Source of the DNA: Rehmannia glutinosa
Taxonomy: Eukaryota > Streptophyta > Magnoliopsida > Lamiales > Orobanchaceae
Reading direction: 5' to 3'
NCBI GenBank assembly: GCA_016081115.2
Contig: CM071935.1
Location: 24,408,653-24,472,652, forward strand
Length of the DNA: 64,000 nt
Shown here in pieces: positions 45,720 through 57,479 of the stretch. The first letter of the stretch is position 1, and the number at the start of each line of letters is the position of its first letter. Made by a program: the position numbers and the translations under genes. The notes beneath the pieces are model-generated. The model was not told where the DNA came from and made no database searches. It saw only the letters and a program-made list of their open reading frames with translations.

Positions 45720-46100
45720 TATTAAAGGGCTTCCTATAATATTTTTTTGAATATAGTGAAACTATTCAAGTTTCTACGAATCGATTGATTACAAGATTCG
45801 TTAATCTTGATCCTAAACAAATAACACTAACAAAAAATACACTTGCTTACACTACTAAATATCATATATTTGGTAAGTATTTTTATATTCAAAGTAACAA
45901 AAATCTCTGGATTTTTAAAGATAATTCAAAGAAAACACAGCATATCCTACGTTGTGTACGTACGTGAGTTCTCATATATATCATCCATAAATAATAATGT
46001 GACGAGGTTAATTTATTGAATTTTTCATTATTAAAGCATTTATTCTTTTTTTTTAATTTTTAATAAAATTATTATTTTATATTTTTTATTATTATATAAT
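45720..46100 (+). repeat. Copy 2 of the sequence upstream of IPT
   Basis: Ordered matches to 38300-38600 (see that entry) in the same orientation, about 7.4 kb apart. Unlike copy 1, no IPT coding sequence follows. It is AT-rich with no confident genes. Confidence 0.5.
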
Positions 46101-47082
46101 CTAATTACGAATAGAAATTTCTAGAATATATAATTTAATGAGAATCTTTCCAAAAAATGTGTTATGTTCTATAGATTAATTAATTATATAAATTAGACAT
46201 ATAGAACCATCTGCAACTATAAAACAAAAAAGTGAGTTCAACTGAAAACAATCACTACAAAAATACGAAAACATAACAATAAAGACAAAAAAACATTGCA
46301 ATAAAATTATACCGTACAATATATCATTGCAAAAATCAACGGAGATCCGGGTCCGACATGTGCTTCACAGGGCCCAAGGCGCGATTCTGAAAATTGGCCC
46401 TTTGACCACCTCCGTCGCCTTTGACTGCTAGCTACCGCTGAGGAGTGACCAAGTGAGGAAGATGATAGTGACGACTCGCAATGGAGAAGCGAAGAGGGTT
46501 GGTTCTTAAAAGTTGAAATTAAATTTAAGTCCCTCGTTTCATCATGAGAACTGTGCATTTGAATAGCTATGAACCACTTACTTTAAAAAAAGTATGTACA
46601 TATTTTATGTTAAAATTAATCATTACTCTATATACTATTGAAAAGAACTTCAACAATAAAATTTGATACATATCTGGCATTATTTTTTTCGAAAAAAACT
46701 TATAGTGTTAAAAAAGGAATGCATTCCTCCAAAGGAATATTGGTATCTTGGTCTTCAAATAAAATATTATAATATTTGAGTCTTGGCCAAAAAATGGTAG
46801 AGACAATGTTTTTTGTTTTTTGAGATAAAGAATGGTAGAGACAATTGAATATTAATGTGAATTGCATAAAAGTTTTGAAGAGTTTGGGCTTTTCTTGGAA
46901 TTTGGGTGTTGTAGGTTGAAGTTGAAAGTTTTTTCTTGGGTATTTTGGTCTGAGAATGAAAACATTTTGGGCCCAAAATTGTTTTTCATTAGGAACAAAA
47001 AAAAATTGGGCCCCTAAAGATTTGGGGCCCTAGGGAGCCTACCATCAAATTCGGGCTTGCGGAGATGCTGCGGCCCTTAACT
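46100..47082. other. Noncoding stretch with a possible CACTA-like left end
   Basis: CACTACAAAAATACG at 46253 could be a CACTA-type end, but no partner end or subterminal repeat was seen. A GGGCCC-rich patch lies at 46980-47080. No gene recognised. Confidence 0.25.
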
Positions 47083-47930
47083 ATTCCTTTGCATTCAAAA
47101 TGATGGACCATGTGTCAATAACTGCGACACTTATATAAGATCTCGGCATCATAGACTCAAACTCTTCCCTTTTCAACATTCTATCCCCAAACTTAAAATG
47201 GCCTTGTTCCTACATATAAAAAAAATTAAAGCAACACAAATAAAGAAACGGGCAATTAAAATATAATAGACAACAAAATTCAAATAAAACATTACATACT
47301 TTTTTCCCTGTGGATTCTCAAAAATCCATTTTGAAATCATACAGTGGTTCTTGTTGAGCTTCTCCGTCACGTCAACTTGTCTTGCACGAAATGGCTATGA
47401 CAGAATCTCTGTTTTCCTCAGATTCCTCACACTCTTCCTTGCACACATCTTGGATCGCCCCCTCCAAGTTAGAGCTTTAGCACGACTAACAACCTGACGA
47501 ACCTCAACACAAACACCAAATTCAACACTAACCTTCTCACCAACATCATCATCTACAATGTTACTTGTTTCCTCCTGCCATCAAATAAAATCCCCAAAAA
47601 CAAATTATAATTCCATAAGGTATAAAAAAATCAACACACAACAATCAAAAAATAAAATAAAAACTAACGGCCTGAACTTCACCACCAATTTCATCTCCTA
47701 CCACACCATGAACAACAGTTTCATCGTCCACCTCAGGGACAACAACCTTAGAAGTTTCCTATTACAAGCAAAACAAATCACAAATATTATATTTTATTGT
47801 ATTAATGACAAAGAAAAAATATTTAAAAAACATAATTTATAAAAAACTTACAACCCGAACATTGTCTCCATCTGCATTCCGGTCTTTCTTCGCCTCCAAA
47901 TTTCCCTAATCATAGGGTCTTGATGTCTCC
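47083..47930 (-). pseudogene. Ulp1-type (C48 peptidase) transposon-associated gene fragment
   Basis: Minus-strand exons with consensus splice sites: about 47853-47910 (donor GTAAGT), 47670-47758, 47300-47576 (donor GTATGT) and 47083-47209. The first exons are acidic (EVDDETVVHGVVGDEIG, EETSNIVDDDVGEKV). The third ends with PFRARQVDVTEKL and MISKWIFENPQGKK. The last reads GDRMLKREEFESMMPRSYIS followed by VAVIDTWSIILN, the start of the Ulp1/C48 cysteine-protease domain (SUMO-protease fold) as found in plant Mutator-associated genes. The His-Asp-Cys catalytic part is missing because homology stops at about 47083. A TAG interrupts the third exon near 47390. It complements, but is not continuous with, the DUF1985-type remnant at 8524-11131. 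Confidence 0.62.
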
Positions 47931-48250
47931 AAGACAGATGGTCGTGAAATTATTTTTACTATACTACAAGTGTACATCGTAGCTAATAGTATAATGACGA
48001 GCAAGGTCGTGTTCCTCAAGGAATGAACTTAGGCTATAGTAAATATCGTATTCCAATTTTATTGAAGCGGTCGAAAATCACAAAATTCTTTATTATCTAA
48101 TCTAAATCCTAAATTAACAAGTATAATATTTATAATTTGACAAACCCGGAGTCTAAAAGTCTTCAACAATTACGAAAGCAATCCTAGGCACATTGTGATA
48201 CCCCATATTAAATAAACCTAGAAATTTATTTGAGATAGTTATTATATTAT
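47931..48250 (-). repeat. Gypsy LTR-end-like sequence (putative)
   Basis: ACTACAAGTGTACATCGTAGC...GAGCAAGGTCGTGTTCCTCAAGGAATGAACTTAGG has the composition and order of the terminal part of Athila/Tat-type LTRs in reverse orientation. No partner copy was found, so the call is tentative. Confidence 0.35.
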
Positions 48251-48610
48251 GTTTCTAATAATTTGGATCATCCACGGGACTCCCCCCAAGCTGATTCTGT
48301 TGAACCATGCTTATGAAGGACAACTTCAGTTCAAAATTGTTTGCATTTATATGGTGGCGCACAATTCCAGAATAGTTCTAGTTCATAGTAGGCCGAAAAT
48401 AACCCCGGATTGCCCTTTTGTGTCCCTCTGGTTGCGATGGTACAAGTGGAACCAAGTTCTCATTATTCTCATTTTCTACGTTGCCTGCCATTGCTCACTT
48501 TGTTGCTCTAATTGCTCGAAGTTTCCTTTCAATCTCTGGATCCAAAGGAAGCAACTTAGTATCTTTAGATTTTCGCATAAACAGACAACTCAATGAGAAA
48601 AACGAACCAA
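48250..48610 (-). pseudogene. Athila/Tat-type gypsy gag N-terminal fragment
   Basis: The minus strand reads MRKSKDTKLLPLDPEIERKL and RAIRATKVSNG, typical of the first residues of Athila/Tat gag. It lies about 80 bp downstream (in minus sense) of the primer-binding-site-like sequence at 48684-48696. Stops follow within 40 codons. Confidence 0.5.
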
Positions 48611-48683
48611 TAATACCTAAACTAATCTAAATTAGTATTAAGACTACTTAGTAATAGTATTAGTGCAAAATAACATAAAACAA

Positions 48684-48696
48684 TCCCCGGCAACGG
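48684..48696 (-). promoter_or_regulatory. Gypsy primer-binding site, degenerate
   Basis: In reverse complement CCGTTGCCGGGGA matches the 3' part of the Athila/Tat-type site TGGCGCCGTTGCCGGGGA. The first bases are changed (AGC instead of TGGCGC). Confidence 0.55.
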
Positions 48697-48702
48697 GCTA
48701 AA

Positions 48703-50080
48703 TGTTTTTCGAGAAAATCTTATCGCAAGCGTATGATGTCAAGTTTTAGTATATATTAAAAAATAGGGATCATCTCCACGAGGATTGGCATCAAATTTTA
48801 AACTAATTACTGTAATTATAATAGCTTAATTCTATCTAGATAATCGAAAAGAGATGGACTTTGATTAAACTAAAATAAAACTAAACTTATACTAACAAAT
48901 TCGTTTAGACAATTTATCAAACACATAATAGATATGAATTATAGAGGCTTGATTCACCTAGTTATCCCCTATGTTATCCAATATATTCATCATACGTTAT
49001 TAATTTATATGGCCAATATTCCTACCGTTTCTCACTTCCTCTCTCGAGTGCCAAGTGACTCTAGGTTTCAATCCTGATTTTGATATCGCTATAAAAATCA
49101 CAAATTGAACCCTAATGCGCTCAATGAATATTCTACCACAGGCTTCAAAAGATTCATAAACTTCTCAGTTCTATGAAACCCTGGGTTATGCTATTCTATG
49201 GCTAAGCATTCAATTACCTCTCTCGAGTGTCAAATCAAACACACCAAACAATCTAAACTATTGATTAGATAATTCAGACACAGTCAATCCAAATAGCATA
49301 AATAGATTTAATAACATGCGAATCAAATAAACTAAAAATCAAAACATAGGTTCATACATAAGTTACATCAATCCCGTAGAATAATAGGTTTAGCTCATGA
49401 TGGATGTACAAAAAATCCTGAAAAAGTAATTATACATCTCAAAGATAGACAAAGAAAACAAAAAAGAAATTGAAAAGAGAAGAGAAGAAATTCTCTTTGT
49501 GTCCAGATCAGAGATGCAATCAATCGTCATCCCGAACCCTTGCACCATGTTTTTTGCCTTGCGTTGTGCTTAAAAATAATGTTCGACCTCTTTTTCGTAT
49601 GTCCCTTTGGTGTATTTATACCTGAAAATCCATCCAAAACCCTAAAAATAACAACTTTCCAAGTATGGCCGGACGTCGCGCACTGCAGGTCTCCTAAACG
49701 GGCGCTGCAGTGCACAAAACTGTGCCCACTTACCCTAATTTTGGCAGGAGTGCTGCAGCCTTTCTGCACTTTCAGCGTTTTATTGCGTTTTGCTCTTCTT
49801 CAAGTGCAACTTATTCCTCCTAAACACGTTTTTCATCATTTTTCATCATCCTTCGGCTACCGTAACATGTATTGACTGCTTAACAACACCTAATGAAATA
49901 AAATAGGCTCAAACAACCCTAAAACACCCAAAAACAATACCAAATCATAGTCTAGAATACTCAATTTATTGGTATAAAACCAACTTAACGGTTACAATTA
50001 CTATTAACTCCCAAAAGATCTTTGAATTGAAGTAATCCCCACAATCAATTGTACATATCTCGACATGTTACACCTGTTTA
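48703..50080 (-). repeat. Gypsy (Athila/Tat-like) LTR, minus orientation
   Basis: Follows the degenerate primer-binding site. It contains the usual GGGATCATCTCCACGAGGATTG words near its inner end and a TATA box on the minus strand (GGTATAAATACACC, about 49611-49624). A candidate outer end is TGTAACATGTCGAG at about 50075 in reverse complement. Open frames on both strands at 49527-49875 lie inside this LTR and are not called genes. Confidence 0.5.
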
Positions 50081-50870
50081 TGTCTAAACTCGATTTTCAT
50101 TTGTTAGAACTTATCCACTGAATTATGAACTAACAAAAATGACATGCAAATTATTGATCAAATAATCTACAAGAAATAAGCATCTAATTCATATAATAGA
50201 ACACACAAACCAAGTAAGAAAACAATCAATATAAATTTAACATGAATCCACAGTTTTGATTTTGCCCTAGGATCAAAAAGATTAACCCAACAAATTTGAT
50301 AACGAATTCATAGACAAAGTTAAAATCAAATAGTTTGACATTGTTTAAGTACAAACAAGAGATCCAAACTAAGAAAGATAGAACTTTTCTTGTTAGGATG
50401 GATCCTCATTTCCATCCTTTGAATCATTATACTTCCGTAGATGTGAAAGTCCTTGTGGTGTTCTTCGTAAATTTGCTCTCCTCTCTCTGAAGACTGTTGA
50501 TTTGTATAACCCTAGTGTATTTTGATGTGTTTTATGTTGTAAGATGTTCTCTGAAGTGATAAATTCGTCCAATGCTTGGTCCCGTTTATATAGGTACTTT
50601 GAAAGATCACTGATAGAGTTCCGACAGGATTAGGACTAAAATCAATTGTAGGACCATTCGCACGACCATGTAAATTCACATGGGTGGGTCGTGTAACCCG
50701 TCTCTAAAAAGAAAGCTGCACGGACATGTAAAATCACACGAAACCATTCACACAATCAGGTCGTGTGTATTCACATGGTCCATGTGACTTGTAAACGTGT
50801 GAATTTCCTTCTAGGTTATTCTTGAAAGTTGTAGACCTTTCTCTTAGTTTTCCATATACACTTGAATTGG
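50081..50870 (-). repeat. Second gypsy LTR-like fragment, minus orientation
   Basis: Contains a minus-strand TATA box (CCTATATAAACGGG, about 50581-50594) with leader-like sequence to its left, and repeated CACACGA/TCGTGTG words at 50650-50800. No internal region or partner LTR is seen, so boundaries are approximate. Confidence 0.35.
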
Positions 50871-52068
50871 CTCAATATCAATTTTGTAGAGAAAGTTATT
50901 GCACAAGTATTAAACCCTGCTAGTGCTCAAAACTATTGGCGTGTTTGGATGTTTTTGAAAGAAATTTCCTTTTGTTCGACCGTCTATGCTTCTTTCTTTC
51001 ACATCTTTGCTCGTACCTTGGCCCTTGACATATATTTTTTGTGCATTTTTGTTAGTATTTTATGAGGTTATTTTGAGTTGTTTTGCATGTTTTTCATAGT
51101 ATATTTTGTGTTTTTATTTGTATGTTTTGCCGTTGAGTCTATTTGAGAGTGTTATGCTTGTTTTTAGTGGAAAATGAAGGTAGGACGAGGAATGAACGAA
51201 AAGTGGGCTGCGAGAACAAATTTGGACCATGGAGTGAACGAAAAAGAAGAAAACTAGGTAACAGACTGCGAACAAACGTTGAATAGCCGATCGCGTGGGA
51301 GAAAGCAAAGGAACGACTGTTCCATGGCCATTCCCACATGTCGTTCGCTGGTTGTTCCCAAAAATAAGCCTCTGTAGGCATGTCGTTCGCTGACCGTTCC
51401 CAAAATCAAGCCTCTGTAGGCATGTCGTTCATTGGCCGTTCCCAAAAACAAGCTTCTGCAGGCTTGCCGTTCAAAATGCAGATTAACGCAACATAATCGA
51501 TTTTTATCAGATTTCTTTTAGAATTTGGACTCTTCCAAGTTGTTAAGATCTTTGGGCTATAAAGTGGAGTCTAGACTTTAGATTTTCATTGTTTCAAGCT
51601 AGAAACAAGATTTGGAATTCTTTTCTTCTCTTTCTCTCTCTCTCTTTCACGTTAATTTAGGGTTTTTCTTGAGAGATCTCTCTAAAACTTGAAAAAGTGT
51701 AATTATTCTCTACCTTTATTTGTCTATTTGATTTTTATTTTGTATCATCATGATGATGTTCGTGATTATTATCTCTTGTTTAATTTGATGAATCTATGTG
51801 TGAGCTAATTTCTTTGTTCTAAGGTTAGGATTAGTTGAATCAAATAAACAAGCATGAGTATTGAGTAATTAATTATGCTTTTCCTAATTGAATTGCTTTT
51901 TCTTATAATTGATTGTTTGGCCAACTTATGATTATTTTGAGAAAATAACTGAGATCAAGAGAAGATATTATTTTCGGATTAAATTCAACTAGAGGGTTAG
52001 ATATGAATCAGAGATGTATTATCTAACATGGCTTAATGAATATAGCAAATTATGTAGCGATAACACTA
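50871..52068 (+). repeat. Gypsy LTR-like sequence, plus orientation, interrupted by E3
   Basis: T-rich U3-like region, a 42-bp tandem repeat at 51338-51463, TATA-like CTATAAAG at 51558, then a leader with CTCTCTTTCACG and TTTAGGGTTTTTCTTGAGAG typical of Ty3/gypsy R/U5. It stops where E3 inserts at 52069. Confidence 0.5.
51338..51463 (+). repeat. Three tandem 42-bp repeats
   Basis: Units start at 51338, 51380 and 51422, each of the form ATGTCGTTCGCTG..., ...GTTCCCAAAA, ...AAGCCTCTGTAGGC, with a partial fourth start at 51464. Unit length is exactly 42 bp, so frames stay open on both strands. That explains the short open frames here without a gene. Confidence 0.9.
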
Positions 52069-53655
52069 TGTTGGGAAATTTATTGTTTAGATTTTGATGA
52101 ATGCCATGTAAAACTTAGAATAGGAAGTTGGCACCCCAATTTTTGTTGTAAACTGCATTGTAATAAATAGGGCTGGTCAAGCCGAGTTAAGTCGGTATGC
52201 CCAAACATGCAAGAAGACAACCGGAGACTAGAAGGAAGACTCATTGCAAGACAAATGAGTATGGCAAAGAAGAGAAGATGGGAACTCGTCGAAGGAGCAA
52301 ACTAAGATGCGCTTGAGAGGAGTATCGACAAGTCAACTCAAGATAAGCCAAGTCTCAAGTTGAAGTGACAGAAGAGTCATCCATGATTGGAAGTCGACTT
52401 ATGTCACCTGGGAAAACAAGGAAATGCAATCAAGTCGAGATAACTTAAAAAGATCCGTTGCCGAAATCAAGAGAATTACTTAAACAAGTAATATCTCCAT
52501 GCCACCTTTCTCGAAGTGCTCGATCCCGAGAAGCGTGCAAAAGGAATAAACCAATGGGAAGCACTACACAAAGTGTCGAACTCGAAAAGTCAAGAACAAT
52601 TCATACGAGGAAATGGCAATTCCAAGGATCGCAACAAGACAAGCCAACGACCACAAGTGACTTTCAAAAAATAAGCCTATCTCTTCAACGGGCAAATTTT
52701 TGAAAGATCACTATAAAAGGCGAGGAATAACTCGGGAAAAGGTAACGAATGTAACGAAAATTACAGAGGTTACCTTGACCATACAAGCAAGAAAGAAACA
52801 TTTTGTAACCTGAAATATTCTCAAGTTATTAAACGCTCAATCCTCAAGCCTACACTACGAAGAACATCAATCCAACACTCACCTGTGAAGGAAAGATAAC
52901 TTCAATCGGTTGAAGAGGAAATTATCAAGAATCAAGGGGTCTACATTCCACGAAGGATTGTAGGAAGGTTCAAGTTGAACCAAGTCTTGAGCTTTTGGAG
53001 GGCTTCGTGATCAAATCCAAAGAGCTTGAGCAAGTGGGTTGTAGTAGCAAGGCATCCGCCTGTGAAGAAGAAAGGCCGAGTCGTCGAGAAGCCACCGAGT
53101 GATCAAGGCGTCTCCCGGGACCGAGTCCCAAAGGATCAAGTCACCGTGTGATCAAGACTTGTATCCGGATCGTTACCACTTTGTATACTTGATCAATACC
53201 TATTGGATTCCTCCAGAGTTGGAGAAGAGAGGAGTAGAAGAATTACCACATCTTCGAACCTCTATAAAAACTTATCGTGTCTTTTACATTTCAAAGACTT
53301 TAATTCCTCGCATCTTATTTGTTTAATTCTCACGACATATTTGCTATCCAACTGATAATTTCTAAGTACTAAATCAAGCTTTATATCTCTCGCTTAACCA
53401 TAATTAAGGGTGTTAAGTCTTCCAATAAATCAAACCATAGTTGAGCTAATTTAGTCTTAACAATTTGAGTTATTCTATCAACAAACTCGTCAGTCCGCAT
53501 GAGTGACTAACTCTCGATTAACTAAATTGGTTGTCCACCAAGGACACAAATTGTGTAGTATCAACTCAAACTTTTAAAAGGACTAAATCGAAAAATTTGG
53601 TAAGGTTTATTCAACCCCCTTCTAAACCTTACACTCACACCCCTTGGGACCTACA
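52069..53655 (+). repeat. E3 5' LTR
   Basis: TGTTGGGAAATTTATTG to CCTACA, 1587 bp, with TATA box CTATAAAAGG at 52711. The full-length end is the same as in the E1 5' LTR. Confidence 0.9.
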
Positions 53656-53657
53656 AG

Positions 53658-53669
53658 TGGTATCGGAGC
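53658..53669 (+). promoter_or_regulatory. E3 primer-binding site (tRNA-iMet type)
   Basis: TGGTATCGGAGC, 2 bp after the LTR end, identical to E1. Confidence 0.85.
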
Positions 53670-53781
53670 GGTTGGTTCATTGAGCCTTCCGCACCGTTCT
53701 TGAACTAGATCTCCAAACTTTTCAAAGTCCGCTTTAGTACTTAAATTTTCAAAACTCCTTTTATCATTAAAATTTATTATC

Positions 53782-54930
53782 ATGGAAGCAAATTTGACAC
53801 GTATCCCCATGTTCACAATTGAAGAATTTGATGATTGGAAAATTCGTATGCGAGCTCATCTATCAAAGATTACATGATGAGATGTGGATAGTGATAGAGG
53901 ATGGGCCACCGCAAATCTTAAAGGTGAACACAAATTGTAAGAAGAGCTGCAAATGAAGGTGAAGAGGATGTTGCCCTAGACCATCTATGGTTGAAAAACC
54001 AAGAACTGAATGGACAAATGATGACAGAAAAAGATACAACCTGGAAAATGTAGCCAAGGACACCCTTTACAAAACCTTGGACAAAGCCATGTTCAATAAA
54101 GTTAAATCATGCAAAACGGCTAAAGAAATGGGACAAACTAACATTGATTTGTGAAGGCTCGAGCAAATCAAAGAAAATAAATTATCGTGTGGTCAGTACA
54201 AAAATTTGAGAATTTCAAAATGATCGCAGGAGAAAACCTGGATCAACAGGATGCTTGTTCCACGAAATCGCCAACGAGCTATCTCGCACTTGGAAAGGAA
54301 TATACACGAGAAGAAAATGTGTATGAAGATCCTAAAAAGTCTCCCAAATGAATGGGAAATGAATGTCATGGCACTAAGACATTCCATGGACCTATCGAAG
54401 ACCTCCAACCATGAACTATTCTCGGATCTCAAAGCCTACGAATTTGAGCCGAGAAGAAAAGATTAGGAAGAGACAATGTACCCAAAACAAATTTCTAATT
54501 GTTAAGGATGGAAAGAGAGCCGAGGTCAAACAAGTCATTGATCCGAAGAAATAGCTCGATGGTTAAAAGGTTCAACATGTTCTTCAATAAGAACTACTAG
54601 AGAGGCAAGGGCGAATCTTCCGAAGACACTCGGCTCCTCCAAGTCAAGGGAAGATAGGCCAACCAAGAGAACAGATCATCAAAAAGTCAATATCAAAGGG
54701 GTCGACAATCCAAGAATGGAAAGAGTCGATCAAAAGGTTGAATATCTATCTTTGAACTCGTAGGCAACCAGGTCACTATGCCATTGATTTCCATATCCTC
54801 GTAGTCAACAAATATAGGAATGAAGAAGAAAGAAAGGTCTTTAGAGAAAGAAGACAAGAAAAGAAAAAGGCAATGTTGGGCTGCCGCAGAGAATCTTTGA
54901 GTCAAAAGACATAGCCGAGTCGAGAGTAGT
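53782..54930 (+). pseudogene. E3 gag, broken
   Basis: ATG 53782 opens MEANLTRIPMFTIEEFDDWK, keeping the Trp that is a stop in E1, then IRMRAHLS and a frame break. Later pieces are LPNEWEMNVMALRHSMDLSK and HELFSDLKAYEFEPRRKD. The zinc knuckle near 54750-54790 is scrambled: CNxRQPGH-like words without intact Cys spacing. It would be the capsid precursor if intact. Confidence 0.8.
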
Positions 54931-56140
54931 GAAGTGACTACTCAAGTGACTCAAGAAGAAGCCCGATCCGATTGATGGCCAAGGAACAAGATCAACCCGA
55001 CCATGAAGATGAGGTACACTCCAACTCATCAAACTCGATTCTAGTGATAGTGACTCGTGATACACACACTTCATCACCCACTCGATCTTTATGATTCATT
55101 AGGCAAAATGATGAAAGATTTTGAACACATTAAATCCTCACACACACTACTAAATGAGGAAAACACCTACTCAAGAGCCAAAACTCACAAAATGACTAAG
55201 GAGCCGAGTACTCTAAGTCAAATAGGCGATGAGAATGAAAGTTTAAAGGCTTGAAAATGCCAAGCTAATAGCATAAATAAATAGCTGCCATAGAAAAGAG
55301 GGAGAATGACCTCAAAAATGTGATTGCCTCATTCACTAAGACATCTAAATCATTGAATGATCTTATTATGAGTCAAAGAGAATGTGGAGACAAGACAGGC
55401 TTAGGATTTAATTCCTCCGTGTGCTATGTCAAGCTCCAAAAGAAATTTTGGAAAAAGGATCTTCAAGCAATGAAGAGTCTAAAAATCCAAAACTCCAAAG
55501 GGTGCTCACACATTCACTCCAAAGCACAATTACAAGCGGATGGCCTTGGTTATAAAGGAAAAGGAAAATGACCGATTGAGTGCGGCTGAAAGGATAGGCC
55601 GAGAAGAGATCCACCGATTTCCTTAGCAAACTCCAAAACAGAAAAATACTCAGAAAGAAGAAACAGAGCTACCAAAAACCCTAGAAAATCTATAAAAGAA
55701 ATACATATGATGGGAATGGTAGAAAGTATCCAAGCCAAGCCGATTGGAATGATGTGAACTATCGGCATATAGACTTATGGAATATAAGCCAAATGGCAAA
55801 GGCCTAGAACTCAAGAAAGGCCATTCCAAAAGTATAAGAGCTTTCATCGGAAACATATGCACCTAGGCACTACACTCGAGACACCACAATTACCCAAAGA
55901 AGGCGATTGCTAAAACATATACACAGCATACGACAAAAGAGACAAAATTGTATGAACCTAAAATCCCCAAACAATTTGCCAAGATTAATTATGATTATGG
56001 CATCGATAGATGGCAACCCCTTAGAGTCAAATCATTTGGCTATAAGTTGGTTGGATCATCTTACAATTCTAACCCCTCGGACCCGCATAAATATGGGTAC
56101 CTAAAACTTAATTTCCTTGATTGCGGTTCAAGGAACAGTG
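54931..56140 (+). pseudogene. E3 linker between gag and protease
   Basis: Colinear with E1 16380-17590 and with minus-strand E4. Pieces include LGKMMKDFEHIKSSHTLLNE, ASFTKTSKSLNDLIMSQREC and YDYGIDRWQPL. Many frame changes. No known function. Confidence 0.7.
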
Positions 56141-57470
56141 AGTGCCAAGGAACCTGGTATATGGATAGTGGTTGTTCCCGACATATGATACTGAATCGAA
56201 TGAAGTTGTGTTGCAAGGATGCAGACAAAAGAACATGTATGTAGTAGATTGGTCAACCGCTACACACAAAGACTTTATCTATTAGCAAAAAGCACAAACT
56301 GAATCAAGTTGGTCGTGGCACAAAAAAGTCGAGTCACCTAAATTTCATAACGATCAACAAGCTTGCCAGAAGTAATTTTGTGGAAGGACTTCCAGACTCA
56401 GTATACAAGAAGGAGAGTATATGTGACGCATGTCAGAAAGGAAAACAGATCAAATCATCATTCAAAGAAAAGACATGTCCATCTTCAACAAGAATATTAC
56501 ATCTGCTACATATGGATCTATTTGGCCCAAAGTGGAACCAAATAGCATAAGTGGAAAGAAATACACCTTGGTGGTAGTAGATGACTACTCAAGATGTACA
56601 TGGACTATATTCATGTGTAAAAAGAAAGAAACTCTCTGAAACCGCCACGCTTGATGAAGAAAATTCAAAATGAAAAGAGCCAAACCATTATCAAAATAAG
56701 ATCGATGCAGAGAACCGAGTTTGTCAATGGGATAATAACTCGATATTGTATTGAAAATGGCATTGGTCATGAATTATCTGCGAGCAAGGACTCCACAAAG
56801 CAGAATGGAGTTGCGAAAAAGAAGAATAGAACTCTCAAAGAAGCGGAAGGACCATGTTAGTCAAGCGGGGTTACCAAAAAGATTTTGGGTGAAGCAATCA
56901 ACACACTGCTACACTCAAAACAGATGTATGATAAACAGACAAAATGACAAAGACTCCCTATGAGATTTGGACAGGGAAAACCAAAGGTTGCATATTTTAG
57001 AATATTTGGATGTAAATGCTTCATCCATAACAATGGCAAAGACAATCTAAAGGCTTTCGATGCTAAAGTCGATGAAGGTATCTTCTTGGGATACTCAAAT
57101 TTAAAAGCAAAGCCTACAGAGTACTCAACAAAAGGACTATGGTTGCGAGGAATCCATTCATGTGGTATTCGATGATCCAAATGTAAATGGAGAAGATATT
57201 GAAGAGTCACCGATAAGTCAATCATCCAAACATACGAAAAATCCCTATCTTTGGCCGAAATCGAATTGTAAACTCGAGAAGAAGATGAGATAGCTGAATC
57301 TCAAAAACAATTGGAAAATTTGCAAATAAGTGATTACGAGAGAGTCGATCAAAGCAACACACAGCTAGACGATCAATCCAGCTAACTTACTTCAACCTTG
57401 ATGTAAGATGGTGAAAGACCATCCACGAACTTGTCATTGGAGATATAAGAGAAGGTGTCAAAACAAGATC
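56141..57470 (+). pseudogene. E3 protease and integrase, broken
   Basis: Protease GTWYMDSGCSRHM has its catalytic Asp codon at 56164. Integrase pieces are CDACQKGKQIKSSF-like (about 56425), HMDLFGP followed by a frame slip, SISGKKYTLVVVDDYSRCTW, and EFVNGIITRYCIENGIGHEL, then KCFIHNNGKDNLKAFDAKVD. Stops and frameshifts interrupt it. The acidic variable part before the RT is at about 57180-57470. Confidence 0.8.
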
Positions 57471-57479
57471 CGAGAACTC

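Noticed and set aside
49527..49875. Overlapping open frames of 80-111 codons on opposite strands
   Set aside because: They sit within a gypsy LTR around its TATA box and leader, with no family resemblance or splice context.
51338..51463. CRISPR-like array
   Set aside because: The 42-bp units are contiguous tandem repeats without spacers, in a plant LTR.
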